The position numbers and the translations under genes are program-made. The notes under the pieces were generated by a model that saw nothing but the letters and a program-made list of their open reading frames with translations, was not told the DNA's origin and ran no database searches. A stretch of DNA of 64,000 bases from Magnolia sinica (taxonomy: Eukaryota; Streptophyta; Magnoliopsida; Magnoliales; Magnoliaceae), in contig NC_080589.1 in NCBI RefSeq assembly GCF_029962835.1, positions 19,303,586-19,367,585 of the forward strand, given 5' to 3'. Below, in pieces: positions 59,035 through 64,000 of the stretch; within the stretch, counting starts at the first letter, position 1, and each line of letters starts with the position of its first letter.

Positions 59035-60905
59035 AAAACAGTGGGATTACGAACATAAGAAATTTTGTATTTGAGGAACAAAGGACTATGACTCCAGTCA
59101 TAGTCACTTCAGAACATGTGGATATTAATGATGCAGTTGATCCTGCAGTCACTGCAAAACACCACGTAGAACCTCATGTACAAACCACTGATGAGGAAAA
59201 TCAAGATCACACCAAACAATCTGAATCATTGAGAAGATCTGAAAGAGAGAGAAGGCCTGTAAATCGAGACGATTACATCGTATACTTACAGGAGTACGAC
59301 TTTGACATAGGGGTGGAAAAGGATCATGAATCCTTCATGCAAGTCAAACAAAGTGTTGATCCTTCTTGTTGGTTTGATGCCATGAAAGATAAGTTGAAAT
59401 CCATACAGAACAATAAAGTATGTGATCTTGTAGAATTATCCACTAGAATAAGGCCGATTGGTTGTAAATGGATTTTTAAAACTAAGAGGGACTCCAAGGG
59501 TAATGTCAAAAGATATAAAGTCAGACTTGTTGCCAATGATTTTAACCAACGTGGGGGCATTGATCTTAAGGAGACTTTCTCACCGGTATCTAAGAAAGAC
59601 TCATTCATGACCATAATGACTCTTGTAGCTCATATGGACTTATAGTTATATCATATGGATGTAAAGATTGCATTTCTCAATGGGTATCTGAATGAGAATA
59701 TATACATGTTACAACTCGAAGGCTTTGTAGTTAATATCTCAGAACATTTGGTTTGTAAACTAAAGAAATCCATCTATGGGTTGAAATAGGCATCGCGTCA
59801 GTGGTACCTAAAGTTTCATGGAGTAATTTCCTCGTATGGTTTTGTAGAAAACACTACAGATGAATGTATCTACATTAAAATCAGTGAGAGTAAGGTTGTT
59901 ATGATAATTTTATATGTTGATGACATTCTGTTGGCTAGCAGTGATATCAAGATGTTAAGAGACACAAAAAAATTCTTATCTCAAAAGATTTAAAATGAAA
60001 GATCTTGGTGAAGCTTCTTATGTCATTGGCATTAAGATTCGTCGTGACAGATCACTTGGACTACTCAGCCTGTCACAGAAGGCTTATATTACTAGGGTAC
60101 TCGAAAGGTATGACATACAAAATTGTGCTTCCAGATAGTCGCCCATTATGAAGGGCGACAAATTTGGCCTATTTCAATGTCCAAAGAATAATTTGGAAAA
60201 GAATCGAATGAAAGAATTTTCATACGCATCAGTAGTAGGGAGCGTCATGTATGCTCAAGTCTGTACGCGATCGGATATTGCCTTTGTTGTTGGAATGTTG
60301 GGAAGATACCTATCTAATCCAAGAATGCAACATTGGATAGCTACAAAGAAAGTATTATGATATCTACAGAGAACGAAAGACTTCAGATTCACATACAGAA
60401 GATCTGATCGGTTGGAGTTGATCGAATATTCAGACGCAAACTTTGCAGGCTACGTTGACACGAAGAAGTCTACTTCAGGATACATCTTCATGATGGTGAG
60501 AGGAGCTGTGTTGTGGAAAAGCGTGAAACAATTTACCATAGCCTCATCCACTATGCAAGCTGAATTTATTGCCTGCCATAAGGCATCTAATCAGGCACTG
60601 TGGTTATAGAGTTTCTTCTTAGGTTTGCGAGTACTGGAGCATATCTCGAAACCATTGAGAATATTTGCGATAATTCAGCTATTATTTTCTTCTCTAGTAA
60701 CAACAAGCATTCATCAAGGTTAAAACATATCGACATCAAATATCTTGTTGTAAAGGAAAGAGTTCAGAATTGCCAGGTGTCCATGGAATTCATCGGCACT
60801 AAGCAGATGATTGCAGACCCGCTCACTAAAGGGCTCCCTATTACGCCCTTTCAGGAATATGTGACATCCATGGGAATCATAGATCACACAGATGCTTTCA
60901 GTTAA
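59035..60905 (+). pseudogene. pol: Copia pol: end of integrase region, RT and RNase H
   Basis: Begins in the variable tail of integrase (RRSERERRPVNRDDYIV), then RT (GCKWIFKTKRDSKGNVKRYK, then MDVKIAFLNGYL, then the intact active-site LYVDDILLA at about 59916) and RNase H (SDANFAGYVDTKKSTSGYIF; KHIDIKYLVVKERVQ; MIADPLTKGLP). Stops at 59643 and 59787 (the second CAG to TAG), a frameshift near 59990 and another near 60640. The stop is at 60903-60905. Protease and the integrase core are missing. Confidence 0.93.
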
Positions 60906-61385
60906 TGCGAGTTTGAGTGTATTTTTTTAATTTTCACTGACATTTAGAGATCTCATTTTATACAGTTGTTTTTTGATGATTTTGATATAAAGATTTATTT
61001 CTGCTTCTCTATATATATGCGCAAATTTTGAGTAAGTAGAACTACAGTCCTGTCTTGTTGGAGACATGTAAAAAGCTTCAGGACCTCTTAAGGATATGCA
61101 CATATCATCACACTAAGTGTGTAATCCTTATACCACATTTCCTAGTTCCGAATTTATGTCATTAAGATTGAAAGTACTTGTGATCGCGCTTAGCCTCACT
61201 TCGCCTAAATTAAATGTTGTGACGACTACCGCATTTCGATACTGACAGTCTTGATGGACCAGATTGAATAGCATTACTCATATTGTCCAACAATTTCATT
61301 GGTTAACCATTTAGATGTTTTCTTAAAATCAAAACTTGTTTTCAACATTATTTTATATGATAATCATTGACATTGCTCAATAAAG
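60906..61385 (+). other. Copia 3' untranslated internal region
   Basis: AT-rich sequence between the pol stop and the purine tract. No ORF. Confidence 0.6.
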
Positions 61386-61399
61386 CCCAAGTGGGAGAA
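61386..61399 (+). other. Copia polypurine tract
   Basis: CCCAAGTGGGAGAA directly before the 3' LTR, the usual plant Copia form. Confidence 0.88.
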
Positions 61400-61875
61400 T
61401 GTAAGAACTCTATGTGGTGGGCCTTATTGATCAACGGCTTGGATTGTCCTATCAGTTGGACTATAAGATTGAGTAAACCAGTGGGCCCTACTTCAGGTGA
61501 TCCGCTGCATAACCTATCTGCGCAACAGTGCGTATTAGGGCTGGAATGCTATTGTTGTTTATGCAGATAACAATTTGGGGTGAACTACGACACAACAATG
61601 TGGAGCCGTGGGAGAGAGAGTTATGATGGGATTCAAACTCTCATCTCCTCAGCTTCTATATAATAGAAGAGCTGGGTCCCCGATCCAACACAATGACAGA
61701 ACTCGAAGTCCCATCTATTATTCTATATGAAGGTGTGAAGGAGAGGAAGACTACAACATTGGTATTCTATTATTCTCAGCAATGGCGTCTCACTTAGGTA
61801 AGCCATCCGAACCCTAGATCTTCATGACCTGTGCACAACCGATCTATGAAATTTCTACATCCAAATAATCTTACA
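61400..61875 (+). repeat. Copia 3' LTR
   Basis: Matches 34679-35150 and ends CTTACA, followed by the GAGGA duplication. Confidence 0.93.
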
Positions 61876-62060
61876 GAGGAGGGAGAAAGAGGAGGAGGAT
61901 GGTGGTGGGCGGTTGGCGAGCTTGAAAGATGCAGGTGGGAGGGAGTAGATATGATAGAGAGAGAGAGGAGGAGGGTGGTGGCCGTGATAGGTGGTTGCCA
62001 GGATTGGAAGAGGAGGATGAGGAAGGAAGAGAGAGTTTGGGATTGGGTCGGGTACGACAT
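61876..62060 (+). repeat. Purine-rich GA/GGA tract at the Copia target
   Basis: Almost pure A/G for about 180 bp (GGAGGGAGAAAGAGGAGG). The left target side (34650-34678) is also purine-rich. The ORFs on both strands are compositional artefacts. Confidence 0.8.
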
Positions 62061-62183
62061 ATAGAGTTAGAGATACTTAAAAAATTAAATTTTTTATTAA
62101 TATATATACCCAAATCCAAGTCGAGTTGATTTTGGATTGAGTCAAGTTGAGTTTAGTCTAGCTCTAATGATAGATAGGGCACC

Positions 62184-62648
62184 GATTAGGTGAGGAGGAG
62201 TTAATAGTTTGGTGGGTGAGTCCATGACCGTGGGGCCCACTTAGATCTATTTTTTATATATCCACACAATCCATCCATTTTTGCAGCTCATTTATTGACA
62301 TGGTTTGAAAAGTTAGGTAGATCCAAATCTCAGTGGACCAAAACACAGGAAAACTATGGTGGTTGAACGCCCACCATTAAAAACCACTAGGGCCCACTGT
62401 GATATTTGTTTGCCATTTAACTTCATGATAAGCTCACAGGGACCTAGACCACGGGGAAACACAACTAGCAGCTTGATCCGAAACTTCTGTGTGGTCCACA
62501 TAAGATTTAGATTGGCCTCATATTTGGTACCATGACCTAAAATGACCAAGAAAAATGGATGGACGGCCTGGATATATAAAATCTACTTTGAGGTGGGCGC
62601 CACAGTTAGGAACTCACACAATAAGCCATTACCCAACCTCACCTAATC
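62184..62648. mobile_element. MITE with GATTAGGTGAGG ends
   Basis: 465 bp with perfect 12-bp inverted ends (GATTAGGTGAGG and CCTCACCTAATC). Its body is the recurrent cassette in plus and minus fragments. No clear target duplication was seen. Confidence 0.7.
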
Positions 62649-63119
62649 TACGCCCAACATGATGGGGAGTTATTTAATATACCGGCAGAGTACGATCATC
62701 CATACACATGCACATAACCATGTCTAGATCTAAACCATAAAAGTAATGGGTCCATTTGGATGTAGACTCATCAGAATGATCCACTAATTGCATCAAGAAA
62801 CACAAAAATCAGATGATCCCAACCATCTAAACAACGGACTTCAAATCAACGGTACTAAAAAAACAGTTAATGGTCAACATTAAGTGTTGGAAAGTGACGA
62901 TGAGTGATGTCTATGATCTTCCATACAAATGATTTTTGAAACATCCGTCCATCCATAGTGAGGCCCATTGGTTAGATAGTTCCCACTGATGGATAACATA
63001 GGCACATAGGATGCAGAGAGAGATGGCTTAATCGATAGTTCCATTGATGTATGTGTTGCATGTCCATGCTCTCTATCTTTGTTTTAGAACGTGGACCCCC
63101 ACAAATAAAGCCAATCCAA
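62649..63119. other. Intergenic stretch, nothing recognised
   Basis: AT-rich sequence without ORFs or recognised repeats, apart from short phrases like 'acatccgtccatccat' common in the window. Confidence 0.45.
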
Positions 63120-63690
63120 GGGCCTGTTTGATTTTTATCGTTTCACCTGGACATAGTAAATACTCTGGAAATGGGTGATTATTACCGTTTCACCTGTTTG
63201 AATATTCGTGGGAATTTCATTTCTTGGAAACCGGTTCAAAAGTAGTAGTGGCCATTTTAGGACCCCATCTTGATGTATATGATATATCTGTTCCGTCCAT
63301 CCATTTTATCACAACATTTTGAGATATGAGAAGAAAAATGAGTTAGATCCAACACTCAACTGGCCCATACCAAAAGAAACAATGGCCCCAGGAAGTTTTT
63401 AACGGTAAGTATTTAATTCACATTTTTCTATGGCATGGTCCCCTTGAGCTTTGGATATGCCTCATTTTTTGGCTTAAATTATAAATTCATCTGACATAAT
63501 GGGTGAACGGTGTAGATATATGATATGCATCATGGTGGGACCCACAAATATTTCACAATATTTGCCATTTTTACACCGAAAAAAGTAAGCCATCAAATCA
63601 ATTATGGGGAAGAGTGCGGCAATTAAGGAGGGAAATATTTATTACCATTCACGGGGCATTTCCCTGGGAATTGGAAAATCAAACATGCCC
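63120..63690. mobile_element. MITE with GGGCNTGTTTGATTTT ends
   Basis: 571 bp; the left end GGGCCTGTTTGATTTT and the right end AAAATCAAACATGCCC are inverted with one mismatch. Flanks CAA and TAA fit a 3-bp duplication with one change, suggesting a PIF/Harbinger (Tourist-like) origin. Interior holds the recurrent cassette. Confidence 0.68.
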
Positions 63691-63865
63691 TAAATCTTAG
63701 GTGGACCACACCATATGAAATAACGGTGAATGAATTCCCTATATTACAAGCTTATTGTGGGCTCAAAAAGTTTTGAATAAAGTTGATATTTGTATTTTTA
63801 CATCATTCATGATTGTGAGACCATATCAACATGTTAGATGACAAATAAATACTAAGGAAAACCTG

Positions 63866-64000
63866 TAACACTCGAGCCAAAATGACATCGGACCCTACAA
63901 CGTCCACCAACGAGCCACCTCAGGACCATATTAGGTAGTTCTTATGGAACACACGCACGTAAATTCGGGAAGCGAGGGCGAATAATGTAGAGCGACCACA
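63866..64000. mobile_element. Possible start of another LTR, cut by the window end
   Basis: The sequence changes character at TGTAACACTCGAGCC and becomes GC-richer. TGTAAC is the opening of the LTR families here. No second copy is in the window, so this is a guess. Confidence 0.3.

Larger units (their letters stand above)
34679..61875 (+). mobile_element. Ty1/Copia retrotransposon with ~21 kb of nested insertions
   Basis: LTRs of 472 bp (34679-35150) and 476 bp (61400-61875) start TGTAAG and end CTTATA/CTTACA. Perfect 5-bp duplications GAGGA flank it (34674-34678 and 61876-61880). The primer site follows the 5' LTR and the purine tract precedes the 3' LTR. gag lies at 37479-38089, RT and RNase H at 59035-60905. 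The zinc knuckle, protease and integrase core are absent at the junction with the nested material, so insertion was followed by deletion. The LTRs differ at several percent of sites by eye, an old insertion. Confidence 0.93.
34459..62175. mobile_element. Possible hAT-like element split by the Copia insertion
   Basis: The left side shows AGAGCTGGGC after ATGATAGAC (34458-34466); the right side shows ...TAGCTCT followed by AATGATAGAT (62166-62175). The candidate 8-9-bp flanks differ at one base. Both inner parts are rich in related 'actcgaactcaactcaa' words (34530-34560 and 62110-62155). The purine-rich DNA at the Copia target belongs to it. Evidence is modest. Confidence 0.35.

Noticed and set aside
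61831-62119. Arg/Glu-rich and Ser/Pro-rich ORFs
   Set aside because: Compositional artefacts of a purine-rich tract.

Overview
The window is plant nuclear DNA made almost entirely of transposable elements; I see no intact host gene. Plant signs are a MuDR-type transposase with a SWIM finger, a DUF1985/ULP1 gene, Ty1/Copia and Ty3/Gypsy chromovirus retrotransposons with Met-tRNA primer sites, and TTTAGG telomere-like DNA. Several families suggest a large, repeat-rich angiosperm genome (possibly a magnoliid, low confidence).

Bases 180-32697 look like one giant Mutator-like element (MULE). Its ends are about 126-bp near-identical inverted repeats. It is flanked on both sides by the same 9 bp, TTTTTTTAA, and joining the two flanks restores an uninterrupted copy of a local repeat. 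Inside, a MULE transposase (4257-6653, +) and a DUF1985-ULP1 cysteine protease gene (17275-14439, -) face each other, each starting just inside an array of a degenerate 21-bp repeat. The two arrays are in opposite orientation, which recalls the convergent gene pair of maize MuDR. Between the genes lie captured host fragments (an RNA-dependent RNA polymerase piece, a DEAD-box helicase piece), a gene of the plant-transposon-domain type, an unknown ORF and a TCGATATATCGA-rich block. The right arm is swollen by a solo LTR within a solo LTR (18305-25389, each with a perfect 5-bp target duplication), by more 21-bp arrays, and by a tandem duplication of about 2.16 kb carrying TTTAGG-type arrays and a Tourist-like MITE.

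Bases 32698-34678 are MITEs and remnants of a recurrent cassette. From 34679 to 61875 runs one Ty1/Copia element with perfect GAGGA target duplications. Its middle (about 21 kb) is filled by a nested stack: a 4.3-kb LTR-like element (family B) holds a Ty3/Gypsy chromovirus on the minus strand (family A LTRs, gag-pol plus an extra ORF upstream of gag), which in turn holds another family B copy. A deletion at about 59034 removed the Copia protease/integrase and the tail of the Gypsy 5' LTR. The last 2 kb hold two MITEs and probably the start of another LTR.

All coding regions carry stops or frameshifts. Most stops are C-to-T type changes, as expected for old methylated copies. The genes therefore describe past element biology rather than present functions.
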